Notes under the pieces: model-generated | The model's database searches: none | Told to the model about the DNA's origin: nothing | Seen by the model: only the letters and a program-made list of their open reading frames with translations | Source of the DNA: Chryseobacterium gilvum | GTDB lineage: Bacteria > Bacteroidota > Bacteroidia > Flavobacteriales > Weeksellaceae | Direction of reading: 5' to 3' | Assembly (NCBI RefSeq): GCF_025628965.1 | Contig: NZ_JAOTEN010000003.1 | Span: 186,001 to 250,000 of the forward strand | Length of the DNA stretch: 64,000 nt | Made by a program: the position numbers and the translations under genes | Shown: in pieces, positions 1 through 8,822 of the stretch | Layout: every line of letters begins with the position of its first letter | Position numbering within the stretch: position 1 is the first letter of the stretch

Positions 1-103
1 TGTATAAAATACAAATTATCACATTATGTTTGCAATATGTTCTCGAGAAAACATAAATGTGAAAAAAAATTTAATCAAAAAAACACTTAACAATTAAAAA
101 ACA

Positions 104-631
104 ATGAAAAATTTATTTAAATTTACAAGTATTATTGCATTTCTTTTTGCAAATTTTATTTTTGCGCAGCAAAAGATTGACGAGACATTCATAAAAGAGA
201 ATATTGCCATAATGGATGCCCGTATTCTTAGTGTTTCTGAAAAAGATTTTGCTAAACAATTAGTGGTTGTTAATTTTTCAGAAGAGATAAAATTGCCCAA
301 CCAAATAAATTTTTCAGAAGAAGATTTTTTTGATGATGGCAAAAATAATGATAAGTTTGCGGAAGATGGTATTTACACTTCCAAAAAAGTGTTTTCTCAT
401 TCAGAAAAAATTCCTTTTGTGACAATGGATAAGTCTTATTCAGTTTTAGACCACATTATTATAGATAAGAATTTTAAACAAATAGAAAGTTTAGAAAAAA
501 AGAAAGGATCATCATTATCAGGAGGACCTACTGCAATATTAGATTGTGACATTAAATGGGTATGTGGATGTATGAGTTCATGTTGTGGTTTTATTATAAG
601 TAACTGTCATTTTACAATAGGTTGGGGTTAA
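104..631 (+). CDS. Secreted protein with six-cysteine C-terminal tail
   Basis: No named family recognised for the whole protein. Residues 1-21 are a Sec-type signal peptide (basic start, hydrophobic core, cleavage near FAQQ). A DDGKNNDKFAEDGIYT stretch at about 77-92 resembles the calcium-binding-like loop DDGxxGDxxAGDGIYT common in secreted bacterial beta-sandwich proteins. After a KKK and a Gly-Gly at 140-141 comes a 34-residue tail with cysteines at 148, 154, 156, 160, 161 and 168, ending GWG. It is AT-rich and lies 36 bp upstream of a CPBP protease on the same strand, so co-transcription is likely. The tail looks like a peptide released by processing or a disulfide-bonded domain; either reading is inference. 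Confidence 0.8.
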   Translation: MKNLFKFTSIIAFLFANFIFAQQKIDETFIKENIAIMDARILSVSEKDFAKQLVVVNFSEEIKLPNQINFSEEDFFDDGKNNDKFAEDGIYTSKKVFSHSEKIPFVTMDKSYSVLDHIIIDKNFKQIESLEKKKGSSLSGGPTAILDCDIKWVCGCMSSCCGFIISNCHFTIGWG

Positions 632-666
632 ATCTTAATCAGTATAGGAGATGACAATATCTTAAG

Positions 667-1470
667 ATGAAAAAGACGATTTTTTTAAGCGCAATAGCAG
701 GGGTTTTATTTTGGGGATACATTAGGTTCTTTTTAAAGCTTTATGAAATATTTGAAATAGAAAAATATTTAAATAAGGATATTTTTTCAACCGGTGTAAA
801 AATAATAGGGATTTGTTTTTTGTTACTGTGTTTTAAAAAGATCAAAATTTTAATGAATTTTCATCCAAAATATTTTGTATACCTTTTTCCAATATTACTT
901 ATAGATTACTTTTGTTTCACGGATATTGTCAATTTCTTTTCAGGCGATAAGAATGATTTCAAAAGTCATGATATAAAAATAATAACTTATTTTATAAATG
1001 CTATTGTGGAAGAGGTTTTATTTAGGGGAATTGTATTATCACTTTTTATAAAACATTTTGTGGATAGCAATAAAAAGCATTTTATTTTATATTCTTCATT
1101 CGCTTCCTCTCTCTTATTTGGTCTTTTTCATACAATGAATTTTTTCACAAATGAATTCGAAATGTCTGGAAAAGCTATTGTTTATCAAGTTTATGCTGCT
1201 TTTTCTATTGGATTTCTGCTAAGTATCATATATCTTAAAACAAGAAATCTTTTATATATTATTTTGTCTCATTTTATCTATAATTTTTATATTTATTTAC
1301 AAAATATTGATAAACATACTGAAGTCCAGAGTTCACAAAAGAGCGCTACAATAATTTCAATTTTAATTTCATTAATTTATTTTGGGTTACCATTATTTGT
1401 CAGCATGATATACTTTTATTTTTTTGTAAATAATGACGAGAATTTAAAAAAAATACTTCGACAAGTTTAG
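667..1470 (+). CDS. CPBP-family intramembrane metalloprotease
   Basis: A multi-pass membrane protein of 267 residues with the three CPBP (Abi/Rce1-like) motifs. EEVLFR is at 115-120 (two glutamates and an arginine), FGLFH is at 151-155 with His155, and HFIYN is at 202-206 with His202 and Asn206. These residues form the metal-dependent active site inside the membrane in this family. Members process prenylated proteins, bacteriocin precursors or confer self-immunity to peptides. Following directly after a secreted Cys-tailed protein, it is a plausible maturation or immunity partner, but no substrate is shown by the sequence. Confidence 0.88.
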   Translation: MKKTIFLSAIAGVLFWGYIRFFLKLYEIFEIEKYLNKDIFSTGVKIIGICFLLLCFKKIKILMNFHPKYFVYLFPILLIDYFCFTDIVNFFSGDKNDFKSHDIKIITYFINAIVEEVLFRGIVLSLFIKHFVDSNKKHFILYSSFASSLLFGLFHTMNFFTNEFEMSGKAIVYQVYAAFSIGFLLSIIYLKTRNLLYIILSHFIYNFYIYLQNIDKHTEVQSSQKSATIISILISLIYFGLPLFVSMIYFYFFVNNDENLKKILRQV

Positions 1471-1528
1471 TGTTCCAAAACTGCAATTAGCTCAATTTAT
1501 GAAATGTGATTAAAAATTATTTATAAAT

Positions 1529-1603
1529 ATGAAGTTTAACGTTGTTCTTCTATTTTTCATTTTTCCCATTATTTTAAAATCTCAAACACGACATCAGGTT
1601 TAG
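1529..1603 (+). pseudogene. Signal-peptide-only stub ORF (24 codons)
   Basis: An ATG-started frame encodes only a typical signal peptide (hydrophobic core, then LKSQT) and stops after a few residues. It may be the 5' remnant of a decayed secreted-protein gene or chance. Nothing else was seen between the CPBP gene and the terminator at 1636. Confidence 0.35.
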
Positions 1604-1635
1604 CAATGATAAAAGATAAATAACAATAAATTATT

Positions 1636-1669
1636 AAAACCCTCTCACAGCATTCTGTGAGAGGGTTTT
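1636..1669. terminator. Bidirectional intrinsic terminator
   Basis: A 15-bp perfect stem (AAAACCCTCTCACAG and its complement) with a CATT loop, A-rich on one side and T-rich on the other. It sits between the rightward accessory genes and the leftward hemL and can serve both. Confidence 0.85.
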
Positions 1670-1673
1670 TATT

Positions 1674-2960
1674 TTAATTAAAATACTCAAATTTTCTTAC
1701 CGCTTCCAGCGTCATATCAATTTCTTTTTCTTTAATCGCATCGCTGATAAAATACGTTTCATATCCGCTCGGAGGAAGATAAATCCCATTGGTAAGCATC
1801 TGATGAAAGAAATTATTAAAGAGAGAATGATTGGCTTGCTGCGCCTCATCAAAATTAGAAACCCTATTAATATGGAAAAATACCGACATCATCGATCCTT
1901 TCCTGTTGATCTTATGCGCGATCCCTTTTTCATTTAAAATTTTCCCGATTTCAAAATCCAGTGTTTCTGTAGTTTTGCTCAGATTATTGAAGAAATTGTC
2001 ATCATTTTTAATCAATTGGAGCGTTTTCAGGCCTGCTCTCATCGCCAAAGGATTTCCGCTTAATGTTCCGGCCTGATAAACACCTCCTTTCGGCGCAAGA
2101 TGATCCATGATCTCGTTTCTGCCGGCAAAAGCGCCCACTGGTAAACCACCTCCGATCACTTTTCCGTATGTTACCAAATCTGCTTTCACGTTATACAGTT
2201 CCTGCGCACCCCCAAAAGCCAGTCTGAAACCCGTCATCACCTCATCAAAAATCAGTAATGTTCCGTTTTCATCACAGATTTTTCGTAAATTCTGAAGAAA
2301 ATTGTTTTCAGGAAGCACACAGCCCATGTTTCCAGCTACAGGTTCAATAATGATGGCCGCGATTTCTCCCTGATTATGTCTGAACAGATCTTCAACCTGC
2401 TCAAAATCATTATATCTTGCCAGAAGGGTATCTTTTGCAGTTCCCTGTGTAACACCCGGAGAATTTGGGTTTCCGAAAGTAGCTGCACCGCTTCCCGCTT
2501 TAATCAAAAATGAATCTGAATGGCCGTGATAACATCCTTCAAATTTAATAATCTTATCTCTTCCTGTAAAACCTCTTGCCAGTCGTACCGCGCTCATACA
2601 AGCTTCCGTACCGGAAGAAACCATTCTGATCTGGTCGATATTCGGAACGTTATCTACAATAAATTTTGCAATTTCCGTTTCCAGTTCTGTTGGCGCTCCG
2701 AAAGAAAACCCTTTTTCGGCCTGAATTTTCAGTGCTTCCAAAACTTCAGGATGGGTATGTCCTAAAATCGCAGGTCCCCATGAATTGATATAATCGATAT
2801 ACGTATTTTCATCAGCATCGGTAAGATAAGCACCTTTTGCAGATTTCATAAAAACAGGAACGCCGCCTACAGACTTAAACGCTCGGACAGGCGAATTGAC
2901 ACCTCCCGGAATGTATCGGTACGCTTCATCGAATAAAGCTGAACTTCTTTGATATTTCAT
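1674..2960 (-). CDS. hemL: Glutamate-1-semialdehyde 2,1-aminomutase
   Basis: PLP enzyme converting glutamate-1-semialdehyde to 5-aminolevulinate in the C5 heme/tetrapyrrole pathway; cytosolic. The 428-residue length is standard for the family. Class-III aminotransferase features are visible: [14 protein letters not shown] (PLP phosphate contact), [22 protein letters not shown], and the PLP lysine in [13 protein letters not shown], followed by [13 protein letters not shown]. The start [13 protein letters not shown] is typical. No other hem genes are adjacent. It runs into the shared terminator at 1636-1669. Confidence 0.96.
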   Translation of the reverse strand: MKYQRSSALFDEAYRYIPGGVNSPVRAFKSVGGVPVFMKSAKGAYLTDADENTYIDYINSWGPAILGHTHPEVLEALKIQAEKGFSFGAPTELETEIAKFIVDNVPNIDQIRMVSSGTEACMSAVRLARGFTGRDKIIKFEGCYHGHSDSFLIKAGSGAATFGNPNSPGVTQGTAKDTLLARYNDFEQVEDLFRHNQGEIAAIIIEPVAGNMGCVLPENNFLQNLRKICDENGTLLIFDEVMTGFRLAFGGAQELYNVKADLVTYGKVIGGGLPVGAFAGRNEIMDHLAPKGGVYQAGTLSGNPLAMRAGLKTLQLIKNDDNFFNNLSKTTETLDFEIGKILNEKGIAHKINRKGSMMSVFFHINRVSNFDEAQQANHSLFNNFFHQMLTNGIYLPPSGYETYFISDAIKEKEIDMTLEAVRKFEYFN

Positions 2961-3014
2961 ATTATTTACAAATGCGCCTCACAGCGCATTTTTTTATTTT
3001 ATATTGATACTCTT

Positions 3015-4067
3015 TTAATTTTTTGGTTTTTTATCAATTAAATAAATCAATTGCCCTGCAACAGGCTTTTGCCCTTCATCCATCCTGTTTTTGGCATAAA
3101 GTTTAGTTAATTTGATCCCGAATTTTTGCGCGATATCATGCATGTTTTCCCCGGATTCTGCTTTATACGTCGCGGTATTTCCGTCAGAATTTTTTGATTC
3201 GAGGAAGACGATATCATTTTTGTGAAGAATGTCGGTTTCCAGCTCGTTCCATTTTACCAGTTTGCTTTCACTGATTTTGAATTTTGCGGCGATAAATCGT
3301 ACCGTTGTATCTTCAGGAATCACAATGTATTTTAACCCTTCATTCGGATGGCTTTTGATTAAAATTGAATTCAGGATTTCTGCGTTGGATTTAATTCTTT
3401 CCACTCTTTTTTGCTGTTCTGCATAAGAGGTCTGCTTGTAAGGGACTTTTACGGTTACCGGTTCTTTTTTGATTATTTTTGAAGGTTCCAGCTTGGCCAT
3501 GAAAGCTTTGTCATCTTTGAGATCAGGATATTTTCTTAATACCGCATACAAAACTTCCTTAGAATTGGTATTGTCAAATTCATACAGTTTATACCGTTCA
3601 ATTTTACCGATAAGAATAGATGCATACCGTGGATTGGTCGCATAACCGGCTTTTTTAAGTCCATTTGCCCACGCTTTATAATCTTTCATGTCAAGCGTAA
3701 AAAGATTGGTGTAATATTTTCTGGTTGCCAGGAATTTGGAATGGTCTTCATATGACTGTTTAGGATCATCATATACCCGGAAACATTCATTGGGCGCATC
3801 ATCGGTATGCTTCATCGTTTTTCCTGTCCAGTCTTCTTTACATTTAATCCCGAAATGATTTTTCCCCTCCTGAGCCAATATGCTTTGTCCGCCACCGGTT
3901 TCCAACAGACCCTGCGCAAGAGTGATCGAAGCCGGTATTTTATATTTTTCCATTTCTTCTACCGCATACTGAGCAAATCTCTGAATGTACTGATCTTCGG
4001 TAGCCCAGGTCTGAGCCGAGAATTTTGATACGACTAAAATGCTTATGAGTAAGAAAAGTCTTTTCAT
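3015..4067 (-). CDS. Secreted glucosaminidase with LysM repeats
   Basis: Cell-wall hydrolase cleaving the glycan of peptidoglycan. Residues 1-18 form a signal peptide (cut after FSA). The glucosaminidase (GH73-type) domain covers about 25-170, with ITLAQGLLETGGG carrying the likely catalytic Glu and GKNHFGIKC after it. Two LysM repeats at the C terminus (about 243-290, beginning YIVIPEDTTVRFIAAKF, and about 300-347, beginning YKAESGENMHDIAQKFG) would bind N-acetylglucosamine polymers. It lies alone between hemL and the ACC-deaminase-like gene on the same strand. Confidence 0.9.
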   Translation of the reverse strand: MKRLFLLISILVVSKFSAQTWATEDQYIQRFAQYAVEEMEKYKIPASITLAQGLLETGGGQSILAQEGKNHFGIKCKEDWTGKTMKHTDDAPNECFRVYDDPKQSYEDHSKFLATRKYYTNLFTLDMKDYKAWANGLKKAGYATNPRYASILIGKIERYKLYEFDNTNSKEVLYAVLRKYPDLKDDKAFMAKLEPSKIIKKEPVTVKVPYKQTSYAEQQKRVERIKSNAEILNSILIKSHPNEGLKYIVIPEDTTVRFIAAKFKISESKLVKWNELETDILHKNDIVFLESKNSDGNTATYKAESGENMHDIAQKFGIKLTKLYAKNRMDEGQKPVAGQLIYLIDKKPKN

Positions 4068-4153
4068 GTATTTAATTTTTTAAGGTCAGACGAAATACAC
4101 CATTATTGATTTTTTAAATTAAATGATAACATGTGTGTTCCGTGTATTCAACT

Positions 4154-5062
4154 TTATAGGATTAAATTTTTATTCTGTTTGTGTAAAAGCAAATTTGCTC
4201 CCTGTATTCCCTGCAGGCCACCGGTGTGAAAACACAAAATCCTGCTGCCTTCAGGAAAGTACTCCTGGTCTATCATTTCAAAAACCTTCTGCATCATTTT
4301 TCCCGTATATATCGGTTCCAGAGGTATTTGGTATTTATTTTTAAAGTTATTGATAAAACGAATGTTCTCATCATTTATTTTACCATAACCTCCGAAGTGC
4401 GCTTCTATGAGATGCCAGTTTTTCTTTAAAGTTAATTCAGATATTTTATTTTCAAGCGATGCATCTTCTACCACTTTAAAACCTATAATCTTCTGATCAT
4501 CTTCGCAAAATTCCGAAATCCCTGCCATTGTTCCTCCTGTACCTACTGCGGTGCAAAGATAATCAAAATCTTTTGTATCGTTATTGAGCATCATTCCTAT
4601 TCCTTGAACGGCATTTTTATTCGTTCCCCCTTCCGGAATGACAAGAGCACGCGGGAATTCAAGCTGCAATTTCTCTGTAAGAAGGTCTTTATTCCGGTAC
4701 TCTCCACGGGTGACAAACCTGAAATTCATTCCGTTTTCCGAGGCAAAAACTAAGGTAGGGTTTTGGTGCCATTTATCCTGAAGCTCTTCACCCCGTATCA
4801 ACCCTAAAGTGGGTATTCCGGCTAATTTTCCGACTGCAGAAACAGCGGAAATGTGGTTTGAAAAAGCGCCTCCGAATGTTATGATAGAAGGATTTTCAGA
4901 TTGTACCTCAAGATAATTATTGATATTGTAAAAAAGTTTCCAGAATTTATTTCCTGAAATCTGTGGGTGTATCAGATCTTCTCTTTTGATAAAAAGCCTG
5001 ACTTTTTTATTGATCTTGATTTCCTGGATCGGAGCAGGTATTGTAGGAATTTGTAATAACAT
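4154..5062 (-). CDS. ACC deaminase / D-cysteine desulfhydrase family PLP enzyme
   Basis: Fold-type II PLP enzyme (tryptophan synthase beta family). The PLP lysine is in the SGNKFWKL motif, followed by TFGGAFSNHISAVSA, typical of 1-aminocyclopropane-1-carboxylate deaminase and D-cysteine desulfhydrase. The glycine-rich phosphate loop is AVGTGGTMAGI. At 302 residues it is slightly shorter than classical ACC deaminases (about 340). The sequence cannot separate the two activities; D-cysteine desulfhydrase is common in non-plant-associated bacteria. Its start lies 1 bp past the stop of the upstream HExxH membrane protein, so the two are translationally linked. Confidence 0.85.
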   Translation of the reverse strand: MLLQIPTIPAPIQEIKINKKVRLFIKREDLIHPQISGNKFWKLFYNINNYLEVQSENPSIITFGGAFSNHISAVSAVGKLAGIPTLGLIRGEELQDKWHQNPTLVFASENGMNFRFVTRGEYRNKDLLTEKLQLEFPRALVIPEGGTNKNAVQGIGMMLNNDTKDFDYLCTAVGTGGTMAGISEFCEDDQKIIGFKVVEDASLENKISELTLKKNWHLIEAHFGGYGKINDENIRFINNFKNKYQIPLEPIYTGKMMQKVFEMIDQEYFPEGSRILCFHTGGLQGIQGANLLLHKQNKNLIL

Positions 5063-5063
5063 T

Positions 5064-5399
5064 TTACTGATTTTTCAGGTATTTCCAAAAAGCCCAGGGT
5101 TTTCTTTTTTTAATATAATCAAGATCATGTTCCATTGCGTATGCTTCTTTTTCAAATGAGATAGAGCGGTATGCTTTTTCAGCATTTTTTAACCTGAAAA
5201 AATGATAATAATATTCTGCAACATACGCCAGATAAAAGAAAATAACAAGCAGCTCTAGCTGTTGCTTCAAATGTATTTTTTCATGATTGATGAGTACCCT
5301 ATTCCGCTTATCTTCAGGATTTTTGATGAAAATAAATGGATAAAGCGTAATGCCGTTTATTTTTGTATTTTTGAGAAGTTTTTGGCACACAATTATCAT
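5064..5399 (-). CDS. Small HExxH membrane protein (M56-like mini-metallopeptidase fold)
   Basis: 111 residues with HEKIH at 39-43, a hydrophobic segment at about 50-66 and a downstream FEKEAYAMEHD stretch that could supply the third zinc ligand. This is the HExxH...E arrangement of BlaR1/M56-type gluzincins in a minimal form lacking the usual additional membrane helices. Function unknown; peptidase activity is inference. It is followed after 1 bp by the ACC-deaminase-like gene, so they probably form an operon. Confidence 0.7.
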   Translation of the reverse strand: MIIVCQKLLKNTKINGITLYPFIFIKNPEDKRNRVLINHEKIHLKQQLELLVIFFYLAYVAEYYYHFFRLKNAEKAYRSISFEKEAYAMEHDLDYIKKRKPWAFWKYLKNQ

Positions 5400-5428
5400 G
5401 ATAACAAATATAAAAGTTTTTGATTTAA

Positions 5429-5614
<186 letters not shown>

Positions 5615-5615
5615 A

Positions 5616-6143
5616 ATGAAGAAATATATTTTTATTTTGCTTGCCGCAACGTTAGGTTTATCTTCATGCAGTCCGTTTCAGGTGCGTTCAGATTATGCTG
5701 AAACAGCAAATTTTAATGCGTACAGAACGTATAAAATAAGAATTGACGATCTGAAACTGAATGATATTGATAAAGACAGAGTGCTGAATGAATTGTCTAA
5801 ACAGCTACAGGCTAAAGGCCTTACTTCTGGTCAAAATCCGGATCTGATCATTAATGTAAAAGCCAACCATAAGAAAGTAACCGATATTAACAACAGCTCA
5901 CCATACGGAATGTGGGGATGGGGTGGCGGTTTCGGATGGGGAATCGGGATGAACAGAACCTGGACGAGCAATTACAACGAAGGCGCGCTAATTGTAGATT
6001 TTGTTGATGCAAAAAACCAAAAGCTGGTATGGCAGGGAATCGGAAGCGGAATTTCCGTAGATTCTCCAAAAGCCAAACAAAAGCAGATCCCTCAGATTAT
6101 GGCGGAAATTATGGCCAATTATCCTCCGGGAATGAAAAAATAA
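5616..6143 (+). CDS. DUF4136 family lipoprotein
   Basis: A lipoprotein signal with lipobox LSSC (Cys at about 18) is followed by a DUF4136 domain: DYAETANFNAYRTYKI near the start and a C-terminal LIVDFVDAKNQKLVWQG strand. A Gly/Trp-rich loop (WGWGGGFGWGIGM) at about 96-108 is typical of the family. The role is unknown, and it is presumably periplasmic and membrane-anchored. It is co-transcribed with the DUF5522 gene and ends before a strong terminator at 6183. Confidence 0.88.
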   Translation: MKKYIFILLAATLGLSSCSPFQVRSDYAETANFNAYRTYKIRIDDLKLNDIDKDRVLNELSKQLQAKGLTSGQNPDLIINVKANHKKVTDINNSSPYGMWGWGGGFGWGIGMNRTWTSNYNEGALIVDFVDAKNQKLVWQGIGSGISVDSPKAKQKQIPQIMAEIMANYPPGMKK

Positions 6144-6182
6144 ATTTCTTTCACATTTCATTATGGAGATAATTGAAATATT

Positions 6183-6216
6183 AACGGCTTCTCTTTAGTA
6201 GAGAAGCCGTTGCTTT
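6183..6216. terminator. Intrinsic terminator between convergent genes
   Basis: A 12-bp perfect stem, AACGGCTTCTCT with its complement, around a TTAGT loop and followed by GCTTTTTG. It ends the DUF4136 transcript and possibly the opposing CCC-motif gene. Confidence 0.8.
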
Positions 6217-6234
6217 TTGATTATTACAAATTAG

Positions 6235-6555
6235 TTAACGGCCCATATTTTTTAGTTCATTCATTTGTTGCATATAAGCTTCCCATCCACCTGTTGCAAT
6301 CAATATTATGATACATAGAATATTCAGTGCACTTAATGCCAAACCAATAATGCAAAGTATTCTACCTGTATTAAGATTGCTGTAATTTAAATATTGACTT
6401 GGATTTTGAAGATATAATGTTTTGTCTTTGTTATAGAGCACAAGTCCGATAATTCCAGCGATAATTCCTGGCACTCCATAACAACAACAACCTACTATTG
6501 AAAAAATTCCTAATACTAAGACGGCTGTTGCATTTGGTAAATTCTGTTGATTCAT
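6235..6555 (-). CDS. CCC-motif membrane protein (DUF4190-like)
   Basis: 106 residues with two hydrophobic hairpins, about 10-40 and 64-90. The first contains SIVGCCCYGVPGI, the triple-cysteine signature of the Bacteroidota CCC-motif membrane protein family. Asn/Gln-rich N terminus. No known function. The next gene upstream, a DUF2752 protein, is 28 bp away on the same strand. Confidence 0.85.
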   Translation of the reverse strand: MNQQNLPNATAVLVLGIFSIVGCCCYGVPGIIAGIIGLVLYNKDKTLYLQNPSQYLNYSNLNTGRILCIIGLALSALNILCIIILIATGGWEAYMQQMNELKNMGR

Positions 6556-6583
6556 AATTTTGATTTTTTTAATGTTTATATTT

Positions 6584-6865
6584 TTAATAAAAATGTTTAT
6601 AAAAATAAGAAAATACCATGATAACCGAGTTAAGAATGGCTAAAAAAATTAAAATCTGACCGTAATTCCGTTTCTTGTCGATAAAATTAACCGCCACAAA
6701 TCCGAAAAACAGCAATAATGTGTAGACTGCAGGAAACATATGAAATGCATCCGCAAACCTGCCTTCAAAAACCAAAAGAATGGCTCTTTGTGTTCCACAT
6801 CCGAAGCATTCGATCCCCAGAAATTTTTTACTGGGACAGGGCAGCATAAAATCTTCTATTTTCAT
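6584..6865 (-). CDS. DUF2752 membrane protein
   Basis: 93 residues with the DUF2752 signature PCPSKKFLGIECFGCGTQRA near residues 9-28, followed by FEGRFADAFHMFP and two membrane helices at about 44-61 and 70-88. The CPxK...GxxCxGCGxxRA pattern is diagnostic. Function unknown. It lies between the OYE gene and the CCC-motif gene, all leftward, probably one transcript. Confidence 0.9.
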   Translation of the reverse strand: MKIEDFMLPCPSKKFLGIECFGCGTQRAILLVFEGRFADAFHMFPAVYTLLLFFGFVAVNFIDKKRNYGQILIFLAILNSVIMVFSYFYKHFY

Positions 6866-6889
6866 ATTTTTAATACATAATTACTCAGA

Positions 6890-7942
6890 TTAAGAAGAAA
6901 TTTTTGCTCTTAAATACTGATGCGGGAAAAAGTTTTCTTCCTTCATTTCAAAAGATCCCTGCACGGCAATATAAGGATTTCTTAAAATCTCCCTTGCCAC
7001 AAATATAAGATCTGCCTCTCCTTTCTGAAGAATTTCTTCTGCCTGTTTTACTTTGGTAATTAATCCCACAGCTCCGGTCTTCGCATCGGCATCATTTTTT
7101 ACCTGTGAAGAAAAAGGAACTTGATATCCTTCGAAAACTTCAATTTTTGCGCCGTGAATATTCCCGCCGCTTGAAACATCAACAAGATCTACAGAATGCT
7201 CTTTTAAAATTTTTGTCAGCCTCACACTGTCTTCCACATCCCAACCGTTTTCGGCGTATTCGGTACCGGAAATTCTTACAAAAAGTGCTACATTTTCGTC
7301 AAGTTCTTTATTTACCTCATCTACAATTTCCAATAAAAACCGGATTCTGTTTTCAAAACTTCCGCCGTATTCATCTGTTCTGATGTTGGAAAGCGGCGAT
7401 AAAAACTGATGGATAAGATAACCGTGAGCACCATGAATCTCGATCACATCAAAACCTGCACCCACCGCTCTTTTTGCGGCATCTTTAAAGTTTTGAACAA
7501 TTTCTTTAATTTCTTCCGCCGTCAATACATGAGGGATTCTTTCCGTCGGATGATAGGGAATCGGGCTTGGAGCTACGGTTTCCCAACCTTCTTCTATAGA
7601 AATCTGTTTATTTTCCCAAGTGGAACCTTTTCTACCGGCATGCGCGATTTGAATTCCTATTTTGCTTTCAGAATTTTGATGTACAAACTCAACGATTTTC
7701 TGAAGTTTTTCTGCCTGTTCGTCATTCCAGATTCCCATGCAATGATTGGTAATTCTTCCGCGCGGCTCTACACCGGTTGCTTCTACGATAATTAAACCTG
7801 TTCCGCCCTGTGCACGGCTTCCGTAATGGACATAATGAAAGTCATTGGCCAAACCGTTTTCGCAAGAATACATACACATCGGTGACATTACCCAGCGGTT
7901 TTTTAATTCTACATTTCTGAATTGTATAGGAGAATATAACAT
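6890..7942 (-). CDS. NADH:flavin oxidoreductase, Old Yellow Enzyme family (YqjM-like)
   Basis: FMN-dependent ene-reductase, a TIM barrel of 350 residues, close to the length of Bacillus YqjM/NamA. Visible features are MSPMCMYSC near the N terminus (the YqjM-type Cys that tunes FMN), IQIAHAGRKG, IEIHGAHGYLIHQFLSP (substrate-binding His pair and barrel strand) and DEYGGSFENRIRF. It reduces activated C=C bonds; the physiological substrate is unknown. Leftward, with a 106-bp divergent gap to the cytidine deaminase gene. Confidence 0.93.
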   Translation of the reverse strand: MLYSPIQFRNVELKNRWVMSPMCMYSCENGLANDFHYVHYGSRAQGGTGLIIVEATGVEPRGRITNHCMGIWNDEQAEKLQKIVEFVHQNSESKIGIQIAHAGRKGSTWENKQISIEEGWETVAPSPIPYHPTERIPHVLTAEEIKEIVQNFKDAAKRAVGAGFDVIEIHGAHGYLIHQFLSPLSNIRTDEYGGSFENRIRFLLEIVDEVNKELDENVALFVRISGTEYAENGWDVEDSVRLTKILKEHSVDLVDVSSGGNIHGAKIEVFEGYQVPFSSQVKNDADAKTGAVGLITKVKQAEEILQKGEADLIFVAREILRNPYIAVQGSFEMKEENFFPHQYLRAKISS

Positions 7943-8047
7943 TGATCTGAATTTTTAAAGGCTTAAAATTACAAAATTAGTCTCAGTAAAAAGTCTTGTC
8001 TGCCTGACGAAAAAAGTTTAAATTTATCGCCCTTTGCACGAAACAAA

Positions 8048-8530
8048 ATGAAAAAAAATATACAGATCAGTTACCAGCAATTTGCAGACCGCAATGCACT
8101 GGATGAAACGGAAAGAATGCTTTTTGAAAGAGCAAAACAGGCACGCGAAAATGCCTACGCTCCTTATTCTAATTTTTTGGTAGGCTGTGCTGTGCTGCTG
8201 GAAAACGGAGAAATATATTCCGGGAATAACCAGGAAAATGCGGCATTTCCTTCCGGGCTTTGCGCGGAAAGAACGACTCTATTCTGGATAGGTGCTAATT
8301 TTCCGCACGAAAAAATCAAAAAAATATTTATCATAGGAGGACCCAGAGCTTTTTCAGAAAAAACCCCTCCCATTCCACCATGCGGAGCATGCAGACAAAG
8401 CCTCATTGAATACGAAACGAAACAGAATGAAAATATAGAACTCTATTTTTCAAACCTGAATGAAGAAGTAATAAAAGTACATTCCATTAAAGATCTTTTG
8501 CCGTTTTATTTTAATGCTACTTTTTTGTAA
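8048..8530 (+). CDS. cdd: Cytidine deaminase
   Basis: Zinc-dependent pyrimidine-salvage enzyme deaminating cytidine and deoxycytidine. The 160 residues include YAPYSNFLVGCA (substrate pocket), the zinc and catalytic motif CAERT at about 77-81, and PPCGACRQSL at about 116-125 supplying the two further Cys ligands. It is a tetrameric-type single domain. No clear terminator follows; the next element is the cobalamin-uptake promoter. Confidence 0.95.
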   Translation: MKKNIQISYQQFADRNALDETERMLFERAKQARENAYAPYSNFLVGCAVLLENGEIYSGNNQENAAFPSGLCAERTTLFWIGANFPHEKIKKIFIIGGPRAFSEKTPPIPPCGACRQSLIEYETKQNENIELYFSNLNEEVIKVHSIKDLLPFYFNATFL

Positions 8531-8591
8531 ATTTTATCGATTGAAAGTATATCATCGGTTTTATTTATTAAATTAATCTGACACTTCGCTG

Positions 8592-8622
8592 TTTGCTCAC
8601 TGAATTTAAAAAACTATATTTG
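8592..8622 (+). promoter_or_regulatory. Bacteroidota-type promoter of the cobalamin uptake unit
   Basis: TTTG at 8592-8595, a 19-bp spacer, then TATATTTG at 8615-8622, matching the -33/-7 consensus of the Bacteroidota primary sigma factor. Transcription should begin about 8628, immediately before the riboswitch. Confidence 0.8.
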
Positions 8623-8631
8623 CAAAAATTT

Positions 8632-8778
8632 TGGTTTCCATTATTTGGAATTAATAGGGAATTGGGTGAAAATCCCAAGCTGTCCCCGCAACTGTAAATC
8701 GCATTACCATTCTCTACAAAAAACCACTGTCAAAAACGGGAAGGTGTAGAAAAGCGAAAGTCAGGAGACCTGCCACGA
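8632..8778 (+). ncRNA. Cobalamin riboswitch
   Basis: The 5' leader contains the order of conserved cobalamin aptamer pieces: GGGAATTGGGTGAAAATCCC, then AGCTGTCCCCGCAACTGTAA, and the near-invariant B12 box AGTCAGGAGACCTGCC at 8759-8774. It lies between a consensus promoter and the BtuB-like receptor gene. A GGAGG at 8803-8807, 15 nt before the ATG, could be the masked ribosome site, suggesting translational control. Bound adenosyl- or hydroxycobalamin would reduce expression. Confidence 0.95.
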
Positions 8779-8822
8779 TTTAAATCATTAATAATTGCTT
8801 TCGGAGGAAAAGTAAAAATATT

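Noticed and set aside
8530-8630. cdd and btuB as one transcript
   Set aside because: A consensus promoter lies between them, and the riboswitch starts its own leader; readthrough cannot be excluded.
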